NCBI RefSeq assembly: GCF_008629675.1
Contig: NZ_VWOX01000012.1
Coordinates: forward strand, 1 to 64,000
DNA from: Roseiconus nitratireducens
GTDB taxonomy: Bacteria; Planctomycetota; Planctomycetia; Pirellulales; Pirellulaceae
Length of the DNA stretch: 64,000 nt
Direction: 5' to 3'
Shown here: piece after piece, positions 44,126 through 51,916 of the stretch
How the letters are laid out: each line of letters opens with the position of its first letter
Numbering within the stretch: position 1 is the stretch's first letter
Notes under the pieces: generated by a model
What the model saw: the letters and a program-made list of their open reading frames with translations, nothing else
Databases searched by the model: none
What the model was told of the DNA's origin: nothing
Position numbers and translations under genes: made by a program

Positions 44126-46252
44126 GTGAGCTTTCGAGCGTTGTTATTGCTGAGCTGCCTGACCTCCCTGACGGCCGTGTCGGCTCGGGCCCAGGAGGCG
44201 AAATCCGGATACGTGCTGGACGTCCCGGTTCCGCTGACCGCCCGATCGGCCGATACCCTGCTGGGCCAGTTGGGACGGCTCGCCGAGTCGGCCCCCGAGG
44301 GCGCGCGCCTGGATGTCGTGTTGCGCTACCCCGAGGACGCCTCCGGGGGGCAAGCAACGGCATTTGAGGATGCGTTGAAGCTGGCCCGCGCGATCACCGG
44401 GGATCGGTTTCGATCCGTTCGAATCATTTCGCTGGTCCAGGGCGAAGTGTCCGGCCACAGCGTGTTGCCCATCCTGGCCTCCGATGCCCTGCTGCTCTCG
44501 CCGGCCGGCGTACTTGCCGACGCCACCGCGGGCGAATCGGCGGCTGACGAAACGATCAGCTTGGCCTACCAAAGCATTGCCAAACGCCGCGGCCTCTTTC
44601 CTCCGGCGCTGGTTCAAGCGTTGGTCGATCCGGACACCGAACTGGCGTGGGTCAGCAAGGTCGACGGTGGGCAAGCGTTGGCCGCCGGAGACCAACTCGT
44701 GAAACTCCGTGAAACCGGAGCCGTGCTGGGCGAACAGGTTTGGAGCGCCGCCGGCGCACCCGCGAAAATTGACGCGGACCGGCTGCGATCGGCTCGGGTG
44801 GCAGCCGGCATCGTGGGCGATCTGGACGACGCGGCACAGGTGTTGGACCTGGCATCGATCTCCCCGGTCGCCTCCGAACAAGTTTCCGGAAAAGCCAAAG
44901 CCATCCTGCTGGATATCTCCGGTTCCATCGCCCGCAATCGTGTTCGCCGCTGGATCAGCAATCTGAGCGGCAGCTTGACGGACGACCAGATCAATACCTG
45001 GTTGGTCACCTTCGACTCGATGGGGGGCGACATCGATCAGAGCGCCAGCTTGAGCAGCTTGTTCGCAATGCCTCAACCACCGTTGCGATCCGTCGTGGGT
45101 TTCGTCCGTGGTGAGGCGCGGGCCGACGGCGCGTTGATGGCGTTGTCCTGCAAGCCGTTGTACATGCATCCCGATGCGACGTTGGGCGGTCCCGGCTCCG
45201 ATGCGATCTCGCTGCAGGACTTGGACAACCACGCCGAACTGATTGAGTCGATCGCCGAGAACACCAAGCGTCCCGTGGGGCTGATTCGCGGACTGCTTTG
45301 TCGTGATTTGGAAGTCTACCGATTCACCAACAAGAAGACCGGCCAGATCCGCTATGCCACCGCGGACGACCTGGTTTCCGGAGTCGATGACCCGGCGTTG
45401 GAGCGACAGCGATGGGAACGCGGCGACCGGATCGAGCTGGCCGATGGGCTGACGACGGAACAGGCGATCGGATTGGGGTTGGCCGATGCCAGCAGCGAAT
45501 CGATCGAAGACGTCGCCATTCGATCCGGGCTGGACGAAGTTCCCAAACCCGTCTCCGACCGCGGACTGGTGCGGTTCGTCGAACGCCTCGGTCGCAGCCA
45601 AGGGCTGATGATGATTCTGTTGATGGTCGGTTTCGTCGCTCTCTCGGCGGAGATGAACGCGCCCGGGATGGGGGTGCCGGGATTCCTGGCGATGGTGTGC
45701 TTCGGATTGTTTTTCTGGATGAACTATTTGGCCGGCACCGCGGAATGGTTGGAATTGGTCTTGCTGGTACTGGGGCTCAGTTGCATCGCGCTGGAGGTCT
45801 TTGTGATCCCCGGTTTTGGCGTGTTCGGCATTGGAGGATTGATCATGACGATCGCGGCCATCGTTTTGATGAGCCAAACGTTCGTGCTTCCCCAGAACTC
45901 TTACCAGTTGTCCGTGATCACCCGCGGCCTGTGGGCGGCCTTGGGAAGTCTGTTGGGCCTGTTCGGCGGGTTCGTGTTGATGCGGCAATTGTTTCCGCAT
46001 GTTCCGTTGTTCCGTCACCTGGTCATGGAAATGCCCGATTCCCAGGCCATCGACGTGGCGGAAAAGCTGGTCGACTACACAAGGTTTTTGCATCAGACGG
46101 GGATCACGACCACGTCTCTGCGACCCAGCGGAAAAGCAAGGTTCGGAGACGAGATTGTTCAGATCGTTAGCGACGGATCGATGATCGACAAAGGGGTGCA
46201 GGTGCGGGTGATCGACGTTCAGGGCGCGAAGATTGTCGTGGAACAACAGTAA
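44126..46252 (+). CDS. NfeD family long form with ClpP-like domains
   Basis: 708 aa, GTG start at 44126, signal peptide ending ARAQEA. Two ClpP/crotonase-like stretches follow (about 30-140 with IISLVQGEVSGHSVLPILAS, and about 250-400 with FVRGEARADGALMALSCKP). The membrane part has four TM helices (MMILLMVGFVALSAEM, GFLAMVCFGLFFWMNYL, LELVLLVLGLSCIALEVFV, LIMTIAAIVLMSQ), and the chain ends in an NfeD OB-fold (SLRPSGKARFGDEIVQIVSDG). In the second stretch no Ser fits the usual SAG position, so peptidase activity may be lost. First gene of the NfeD-NfeD-FloA operon, a membrane microdomain module. Confidence 0.87.
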   Translation: MSFRALLLLSCLTSLTAVSARAQEAKSGYVLDVPVPLTARSADTLLGQLGRLAESAPEGARLDVVLRYPEDASGGQATAFEDALKLARAITGDRFRSVRIISLVQGEVSGHSVLPILASDALLLSPAGVLADATAGESAADETISLAYQSIAKRRGLFPPALVQALVDPDTELAWVSKVDGGQALAAGDQLVKLRETGAVLGEQVWSAAGAPAKIDADRLRSARVAAGIVGDLDDAAQVLDLASISPVASEQVSGKAKAILLDISGSIARNRVRRWISNLSGSLTDDQINTWLVTFDSMGGDIDQSASLSSLFAMPQPPLRSVVGFVRGEARADGALMALSCKPLYMHPDATLGGPGSDAISLQDLDNHAELIESIAENTKRPVGLIRGLLCRDLEVYRFTNKKTGQIRYATADDLVSGVDDPALERQRWERGDRIELADGLTTEQAIGLGLADASSESIEDVAIRSGLDEVPKPVSDRGLVRFVERLGRSQGLMMILLMVGFVALSAEMNAPGMGVPGFLAMVCFGLFFWMNYLAGTAEWLELVLLVLGLSCIALEVFVIPGFGVFGIGGLIMTIAAIVLMSQTFVLPQNSYQLSVITRGLWAALGSLLGLFGGFVLMRQLFPHVPLFRHLVMEMPDSQAIDVAEKLVDYTRFLHQTGITTTSLRPSGKARFGDEIVQIVSDGSMIDKGVQVRVIDVQGAKIVVEQQ

Positions 46253-46257
46253 CCGCC

Positions 46258-46845
46258 ATGCCGCTGACCTATTCGTTTGGCCTGCTGGCCGTGTTCTTCC
46301 TGCTGTTGGTCGCAGAATTCCTGGTGCCAAGCGGGGGATTGCTGGGCTTGGCCGCAGCGATCGCCGCTTTTTCGTCGATCGCGATCGCGTTCACGCACAG
46401 CGTTCCCGCCGGACTGGCGTTTGGCGGAACAATCGCCTTGTGCACACCGGCGGTCTTGTACGCGATGGTCTTGTTCTGGCCGCACACGGCGATCGGGCGT
46501 CGGATTCTCAATCGCCGGCCGGGGCAGTTGGATGAACCGACCGAAAGCCTGCTCCGCTCGGGCGGCAAACGAAAAGACTTGATCGGTCGAATCGGCGTCG
46601 CCAAGACCCACCTGTTGCCCGGTGGACTGGTCATCATTGATGATCAACGCCTGGACGCCGTGACGGATGGATCGCCCATCGATGCCGGGACTCAAGTTAT
46701 CGTCGTGAACACCTCGGCCGGCAAAATTCGGGTCCGTGCCGCCAGCGAAGCCGATTTGAATCCGCAGCAGGCGGCTGCACGAGAAAGCACCGAAGCCATT
46801 GAATCGTCGCTGGAGTCTTTGGACCTTGGTCCGTTGGACGACTGA
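46258..46845 (+). CDS. NfeD family short form
   Basis: 195 aa. It starts 5 bp after the stop of the long NfeD gene. Two or three TM segments (FGLLAVFFLLLVAEFLV, LGLAAAIAAFSSIAIAFT, GGTIALCTPAVLYAMVLFW), then a soluble NfeD OB-like domain (DLIGRIGVAKTHLLPGGLVIIDDQ, GTQVIVVNTSAGKIRVR). NfeD OB-domains interact with SPFH/flotillin proteins. The acidic tail (ESSLESLDLGPLDD) is extra. Confidence 0.87.
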   Translation: MPLTYSFGLLAVFFLLLVAEFLVPSGGLLGLAAAIAAFSSIAIAFTHSVPAGLAFGGTIALCTPAVLYAMVLFWPHTAIGRRILNRRPGQLDEPTESLLRSGGKRKDLIGRIGVAKTHLLPGGLVIIDDQRLDAVTDGSPIDAGTQVIVVNTSAGKIRVRAASEADLNPQQAAARESTEAIESSLESLDLGPLDD

Positions 46846-46961
46846 CGGTTTCGTCCGATCGCGGTTTCAAACGGCGTTGGTGAGTTGACACCGTCCGCGG
46901 GGGGCACGAAAGTATGGAGTCTGGCTGAGCTCCCAATGCACCGATAGGACGGAAGGACACA

Positions 46962-48083
46962 ATGATTTTCGGAAGGCCAATCGCATCGGTCGTCGCCTCA
47001 TCACCGCTTGCCCTGCTCGCGGCCGACGCAAGTGACTTAACCATTCCGGCATTGATCGGCGCGTTGATCCTGATCGGGATCCTCCTGGTCTTTTTCTTTA
47101 TCTTCGCCAGCTACTTCGGCGTCTGGGTCCAATCTTGGTTGACCGGGGCGGGCGTGGGAATTGGAGATTTGATCGGGATGACCTTTCGAAAGGTCAACGC
47201 CCGTTCGATCGTTCGCAGCAAGATCATGGCGGTTCAAGCCGGCCTGGACGATCCGGCCATGACCAGCGAAGCGTTGGAAGCCCATTACCTGGCCGGCGGC
47301 AACGTCCAGCAAGTTGTCCGCGCGGTGATCGCGGCCAAAAAAGCCAAAACAATTTCCCTGACATTCCGCGAGGCAGCAGCCATTGATCTGGCGGGTCGCG
47401 ATGTGCTGGAGTCCGTGAAGACCAGCGTTTATCCCAAAGTCATCGACTGTCCCCCACGCGGCAGCGTCAAGTCGTCGCTTGATGCGGTCGCCAAAGATGG
47501 CATCCAGTTGAAGGTCCGTGCCCGCGTCACCGTCCGAGCCAACCTGCAACAATTGATTGGTGGGGCGACCGAGGAGACGATCATCGCACGCGTCGGCGAA
47601 GGGATTGTCAGCGCGATCGGCAGCGCGGCCAATCACAAAGCGGTGTTAGAGAATCCCGACGTGATCAGTAAAGCCGTGTTGGCAAAACGGTTGGATTCTC
47701 AAACGGCGTTTGAAATCGTATCGATCGACATTGCGGACATCGACGTCGGCGCAAACATCGGCGCCCGCCTGATGGCCGACCAGGCCGAGGCCGATACCCA
47801 GGTTGCCCGGGCCCGCGCCGAAGGAAAACGTGCCGCCGCCGTGGCCGAAGAAAAGGAAATGGAAGCGAAGATCGAGGAGAGCCGCGCGCGATTGGTCGAA
47901 GCGCAAGCGGCCGTGCCGGAAGCAATGAGCGAAGCGTTCCGCACCGGCAAGCTGCACATTCTGGATTACTACAAACTGCAGAATGTCAGCGCTGACACCG
48001 AAATGCGAAAATCAATTGCCTCGGCAGGACAAAATCGCTCGATTGATACAAACGACAGCGTGAACCCGCGGATGAATCACTAG
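46962..48083 (+). CDS. floA: Flotillin-like protein FloA
   Basis: 373 aa, ATG at 46962 after GGAAGGA. An N-terminal membrane hairpin (LIGALILIGILLVFFFIFASYF) is followed by the SPFH/FloA body: DLIGMTFRKVNARSIV, AHYLAGGNVQQVVRA, AIDLAGRDVLESVKTSV, ARVTVRANLQQLIGGATEETI, then a Glu/Ala-rich coiled coil (MADQAEADTQVARARAEGKRA). Organises functional membrane microdomains. The gene order after two NfeD genes matches the Bacillus yqeZ-yqfA-yqfB arrangement. The first 25 residues (MIFGRPIASVVASSPLALLA) extend beyond typical FloA. Confidence 0.93.
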   Translation: MIFGRPIASVVASSPLALLAADASDLTIPALIGALILIGILLVFFFIFASYFGVWVQSWLTGAGVGIGDLIGMTFRKVNARSIVRSKIMAVQAGLDDPAMTSEALEAHYLAGGNVQQVVRAVIAAKKAKTISLTFREAAAIDLAGRDVLESVKTSVYPKVIDCPPRGSVKSSLDAVAKDGIQLKVRARVTVRANLQQLIGGATEETIIARVGEGIVSAIGSAANHKAVLENPDVISKAVLAKRLDSQTAFEIVSIDIADIDVGANIGARLMADQAEADTQVARARAEGKRAAAVAEEKEMEAKIEESRARLVEAQAAVPEAMSEAFRTGKLHILDYYKLQNVSADTEMRKSIASAGQNRSIDTNDSVNPRMNH

Positions 48084-48085
48084 CC

Positions 48086-48212
48086 GGACAGCGCGACGCT
48101 CAATCCAAAACAGCGTGATTTGCGGTACAGTGAGCGGCAAGGCGCGGGCCGCCGGTTGAAGCGAAAGAACCCGCGGCTAGCGCCACGCGGCTCAGGCAAA
48201 GTCGCGTCGTCC
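48086..48212 (+). mobile_element. MITE-like element, copy 2
   Basis: 127 bp, the same length as copy 1. Ends GGACAGCGCGAC and GTCGCGTCGTCC (10 of 12 complementary). It keeps the CGTGATTTGCGGTACAGTG, AGCGGCAAGGCG and CCGCGGCTAGCG blocks. It starts 2 bp after the floA stop codon. Confidence 0.75.
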
Positions 48213-48312
48213 AGCTAAAATCGAGACTTCGATCACCAATAACCGCGAATCGACACCGTCGCCAGACGGTGGCCGTGCCGCTTTCCCCCACGCTCTGGCA
48301 GACTGATTTCAA

Positions 48313-48744
48313 ATGGCAGGCGACCTGGAAGAGTTTCTAAAACGTGCCGCCGAGCGTCGCGCCCAAAAACAGCAACAGCAGGCCGGTGCCAGACCCGAGC
48401 CCAAACGCCGGTCGGAGTACACCGATTCGCGACGTGAGCGGCAGATCCGTCACTACGACGACGAGTCCATTCCGGTCGCCGAGATTGTCGAAGAAGTGAA
48501 CCCGCTTGCCGAACAACAACGGCGGGTGGAAGAAGCAAAACGAAAAGCGGAAGCAGCCAAGCGGAAGTTGGCGGAACAGAAAAAGAAGCTACGCTCGTCT
48601 CCACAGCCGCAGCCGTCGGCCAAACCGGTGACCCTGGAAGGCACACCGGCTGATCAACTGCTGCAAATGCTCCGCAGCCCCGGCGGCGTTCGGCAAGCCT
48701 TCCTGCTGCGAGAGATTCTGGACCGCCCGGAGGCCCGCTGGTGA
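48313..48744 (+). CDS. Small charged coiled-coil protein of unknown function
   Basis: 143 aa from the ATG at 48313, no signal or TM. Basic/Gln-rich N-terminus (EEFLKRAAERRAQKQQQQ), YDDESIPVAEIVEEV, a Lys/Glu/Ala coiled coil at about 68-95, and a compact end (GTPADQLLQMLRSPGGVRQAFLLREILDRP) that looks folded. Downstream of floA on the same strand but separated by a MITE and a hairpin, so co-transcription is uncertain. Confidence 0.7.
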   Translation: MAGDLEEFLKRAAERRAQKQQQQAGARPEPKRRSEYTDSRRERQIRHYDDESIPVAEIVEEVNPLAEQQRRVEEAKRKAEAAKRKLAEQKKKLRSSPQPQPSAKPVTLEGTPADQLLQMLRSPGGVRQAFLLREILDRPEARW

Positions 48745-48776
48745 ACGCGGCCGACCGCAATTCCCGGACAGGCTGA

Positions 48777-49424
48777 TTACTTTTCCAACAGCTGGACGAT
48801 CGTTTCGTGACCCCCCGAGCGAGCAAAGTCCGCCGCCGATTCTCCGTCGGCGTCCACCAGGGTTTTGTCCGCTCCGGCGTCCAACAAGACTTTGACGACT
48901 TCCACGTTCCCCAACGCGGCGGCCGTCATCAACGGTGTGAAATGCTCGCCGGAGTCGACGGCATCGATCTTTGCATCGGCATCCAACAGGACCTTCACTG
49001 TTTCCGGAAACGGCCCGCTGCTGGCATGGATCAGTGGTGTTTTGCCTTCCACGTCGCGCGAATCGACGTCGGCTCCGTTCTCAAGTAACAGCTTGGCGAT
49101 TTGAGTGTGGCCGTTGTACGACGCCATCGCCAACGCGGTGAAGCCATTCTCGTCCGGCTCGTTGACGTCCAACCCCTCGTCCAAACAGACCTCGACCACG
49201 CGGAGCTTGCCGTCGAAGGCGGCTTTGCGAAACGCTTCCGGGCTGTACATCACCCGCGTGTCTTCGCCGCTTGCCTCCACCGAATCGCTGTCGGCAACCG
49301 CGTCCCCCGCTTCGGTGTTCTCCACGTCCGGTGCCTCGTTCTGACAACCGGCGATCACAGCCAAGGAAAACAAGGCGAGCGTCAGGCATCTCCAGCCCGA
49401 ATACGAAAAAGGACGAATAAGCAT
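48777..49424 (-). CDS. Ankyrin-repeat lipoprotein
   Basis: 215 aa from the ATG at 49424; a TTG five codons earlier is possible. Lipoprotein signal with lipobox LAVIAGC (Cys27). After an acidic linker come about five ankyrin repeats (FRKAAFDGKLRVVEVCLDEG, TALAMASYNGHTQIAKLLLE, TPLMTAAALGNVEVVKVLLD, AADFARSGGHETIVQLLEK). Probably membrane-anchored in the periplasm and used for protein binding. Convergent with the coiled-coil gene. Confidence 0.87.
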   Translation of the reverse strand: MLIRPFSYSGWRCLTLALFSLAVIAGCQNEAPDVENTEAGDAVADSDSVEASGEDTRVMYSPEAFRKAAFDGKLRVVEVCLDEGLDVNEPDENGFTALAMASYNGHTQIAKLLLENGADVDSRDVEGKTPLIHASSGPFPETVKVLLDADAKIDAVDSGEHFTPLMTAAALGNVEVVKVLLDAGADKTLVDADGESAADFARSGGHETIVQLLEK

Positions 49425-49560
49425 CAATCTTTGTGGCAATGCAGGAATGGGACGGGTGTGACCGACTGTGTCACGTTCCCCGCGATGATGTCAACGCCGG
49501 AGACACGCAACGTCGCACGTCTTGGCAGTATCTCACATTTCATCACGGAAGAACGCTTCA

Positions 49561-49950
49561 ATGGCAAAGTTTTACGTCCAGTGTGGTCAACTTCGACTGA
49601 TCCAAACCAGCGACTCGGCTGAATCCGCGGCGCTCAGCATGATCGACCGCGTCTTGTCCCCCCATCTGTGGATCTACGACGACCCTGACTTGAATGAATT
49701 GGATTGCCGCCGGCACCTGATGCTGGAAGCCCTGCTGCATCTGCCGACGGAAATGCAAATCAGCCAACGAGGGTTTGATCGCAGCGACGCCAGCCAAGTC
49801 TCCGTCCCGGAAACGATTCAACAGTGGCATGCGCTGATGATCGGCATGCGTCGACTGTTTGCCCAGGCCGGGATCCGTCGCAGCATCGCGGTCTTGGCCG
49901 GTGCCCATGCGATCAGCCAAGCGTTCACCCCGCCCCGCTTGCCCCGATGA
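49561..49950 (+). CDS. Conserved-looking small protein of unknown function
   Basis: 129 aa from the ATG at 49561. No signal, TM or known domain. Opens MAKFYVQCGQLRLIQTSDSA, a beta-rich start, followed by helical stretches (RRHLMLEALLHLP, IQQWHALMIGMRRLF). The start was chosen because this opening reads as a folded N-terminus, whereas the upstream extension does not. Confidence 0.6.
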   Translation: MAKFYVQCGQLRLIQTSDSAESAALSMIDRVLSPHLWIYDDPDLNELDCRRHLMLEALLHLPTEMQISQRGFDRSDASQVSVPETIQQWHALMIGMRRLFAQAGIRRSIAVLAGAHAISQAFTPPRLPR

Positions 49951-50075
49951 ACGCGCTTGCCTCGATGAACGTGTTTCCCCCGATAGTGCACTTGCATTGA
50001 TGAAGCGATCGCCCGAGAAGGCAGCGGACTGCGTCAACGCGTTTGCCACGCTCAACGCTTCGGTGCGACAACCGG

Positions 50076-50081
50076 TATAGT
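50076..50081 (+). promoter_or_regulatory. Possible -10 box TATAGT
   Basis: GGTATAGT about 49 nt upstream of the GTG at 50130. -35 unclear. Confidence 0.35.
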
Positions 50082-50129
50082 GGGAACACGTTTCCCCCTT
50101 CACCCTCCCTCTTCGCCCCGAGCCAGGTT

Positions 50130-50345
50130 GTGCAGCAGGTCAAAATCTTCAAAAGCGTCGACACGGAAACCGACGAGATGGAAAAACGGATCAACCGCTT
50201 CATTCGCAAGAACGGGATCCGTGTGCTTTCGATCAACGGCAATCTGTCCAGCTCGCCGACCGCGGGCGGCGGACCGCTGAACACATTCTCGGGCGGAGAC
50301 GTGATTGTGTTCCTGCTTTACGAGATCGAAGAATCGCGTTCCTGA
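50130..50345 (+). CDS. Small protein of unknown function
   Basis: 71 aa from the GTG at 50130 (CAGG about 6 nt upstream). Sequence begins VQQVKIFKSVDTETDEM, contains RINRFIRKNGIRVLSINGN and ends GDVIVFLLYEIEESRS, with alternating beta and helix and a likely compact fold. Upstream in-frame residues are low-complexity and overlap the putative promoter, so the shorter form was taken. Convergent with the dGTPase-like gene. Confidence 0.55.
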   Translation: MQQVKIFKSVDTETDEMEKRINRFIRKNGIRVLSINGNLSSSPTAGGGPLNTFSGGDVIVFLLYEIEESRS

Positions 50346-50372
50346 GCCGATCCCGAAGTCGACCGACGGATG

Positions 50373-51515
50373 CTACCAGTCGGACAGAGGTCCGGTGCTG
50401 CCATCGGTCGCGTATTTGTACTGGGTATCACAAAAGGTGTCGGTCATCCCCGCCAGGTATTCACCGACCACCATTTCGACCGGTCGAGTTTCGGCCCGCC
50501 GCCGAAACCGCAGCGGCAGTCGCGACGGATCGCGGCTGAGCACTTCGAACATGTCCTGCAAACGGTGGTAAGCGGCCCGTCGAACCGGAATCAAACGGGG
50601 ATGCCGATAAACCGCTTCGAATAAGAACGCTTCCAGCTCACCGCGTTCGCGACGGATCGCTTCGCTGTGTTCCAGACGCACGCCAGCGTCACGGACTTCG
50701 TCGGCGGTGTGTCCCTGATATTCGACCAATTGCTCCAGCGCTTCGTTCAGGAAATCGGTCACCTGCAGATCGATCAATTCGTGAACCAGCAGTTGACGCT
50801 CGCGTCGGACCGGACCATCCCCCAGTTTTTCGCGGACGCCTCGCATCGCCCGACGGACGATCGCCAGCTCCAACAGTTCCTCCATCGACAGCAAACCCAT
50901 CTGCAAGGCGTCGTCGACATCATGGGCGTCATAAGCCATCGAATCGGCCGCATCGACCAGTTGCACCTCCAGCAAGGGGCTGCGGCCGATCGCGGCTTCG
51001 GCCTTGTGGGCCCGAACGTCTTGGCCGCCCAGGATCTCCAGCGACAGGTTCAATCCGGGAAACGCCGAATAACGTTGCTCCAACTGCTCCACGATGACGA
51101 GCGCAAACCCGTTGTGGGAAAATCCACCCACACGCTGCATGCATTCGCTGAGCGCGTCTTCACCGCAATGTCCAAACGGCGGATGCCCGATGTCGTGAAC
51201 CAGCGCCAACGCCTCGGTCAGGTCTTCGTTTAAACGCAACACGCGTGACATGGTGCGCGCCAGCGAGGCGACCTCAAACGTGTGCGTCAGCCGTGTCCGA
51301 TGATAGATCCCCATTTCGCCAGTGAACACTTGCATCTTGCCGGAAAGCCGGCGAAAGGCGCTGCTGTGCAAGACGCGATCACGGTCGCGGGCAAACGGCC
51401 CGCGGTAGGGGTGTTCTGGTTCGGCGTACTTCCGTCCCTCCGTGTCCCGGCTGTGCATCGCGTACTGGGCCAGCAGCAGGTGTTCGCGGTCATCGTATCG
51501 CCGGGTGTCCAGCAT
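50373..51515 (-). CDS. dgt: Deoxyguanosinetriphosphate triphosphohydrolase-like protein
   Basis: 380 aa from the ATG at 51515; a GTG at 51536 adds seven residues. HD-domain dNTP triphosphohydrolase that removes tripolyphosphate from dNTPs. Signatures: YRGPFARDRDRVLHSSAFRRL, THTFEVASLARTM, the HD pair in ALVHDIGHPPFGHCGEDAL, and DAADSMAYDAHDVDDAL with the distal Asp. It corresponds to the type 2 subfamily, which often differs from E. coli Dgt in preferred dNTP. Confidence 0.88.
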   Translation of the reverse strand: MLDTRRYDDREHLLLAQYAMHSRDTEGRKYAEPEHPYRGPFARDRDRVLHSSAFRRLSGKMQVFTGEMGIYHRTRLTHTFEVASLARTMSRVLRLNEDLTEALALVHDIGHPPFGHCGEDALSECMQRVGGFSHNGFALVIVEQLEQRYSAFPGLNLSLEILGGQDVRAHKAEAAIGRSPLLEVQLVDAADSMAYDAHDVDDALQMGLLSMEELLELAIVRRAMRGVREKLGDGPVRRERQLLVHELIDLQVTDFLNEALEQLVEYQGHTADEVRDAGVRLEHSEAIRRERGELEAFLFEAVYRHPRLIPVRRAAYHRLQDMFEVLSRDPSRLPLRFRRRAETRPVEMVVGEYLAGMTDTFCDTQYKYATDGSTGPLSDW

Positions 51516-51916
51516 GGGGGTCAACTGCGGAGCCACGGAAAATCGGGAAACAGGAACGGAATCTCAAGGTCCAGCCGCCGGAGCCCGTCATGATGGAGTC
51601 AAGCCGTCGGTGCAGGAACGGAAGGCCCCACCAGGGCACTTGGGTCAAAACAGCCTACGTCACGGCAAACCAAAACGAAGACGCAAATCAGTCCCGGCAA
51701 CCGGCGTAAGCGGCACCGCCCGCAAACGTTCCAAGTCGATCGGGTCGGCGGATCGACAATCCACTAAACCAATCCTAATGGTCCGGACGCGAATCGCCCA
51801 CACCAATGTGGCCGCCGGTCGCTGACGCGCACCAGACTTTCATGCGGAATCGTTGAACCAGTGGTAAACTGACAACATCCCGGAACCGCATTCCCACGCG
51901 CCTTGGGCCTTTTCGT
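51516..51916. other. Divergent intergenic region, no gene seen
   Basis: About 400 bp between the dGTPase-like gene and the zinc-ribbon protein. A TAAACT at 51865-51870 could be a -10 for the latter. An open frame crossing 51600-51825 has no family similarity or ribosome site. Confidence 0.4.

Noticed and set aside
44144..46330. Minus-strand open frame of about 728 residues opposite the long NfeD gene
   Set aside because: High-GC shadow frame with no recognisable domain, antisense to a clear NfeD protein.
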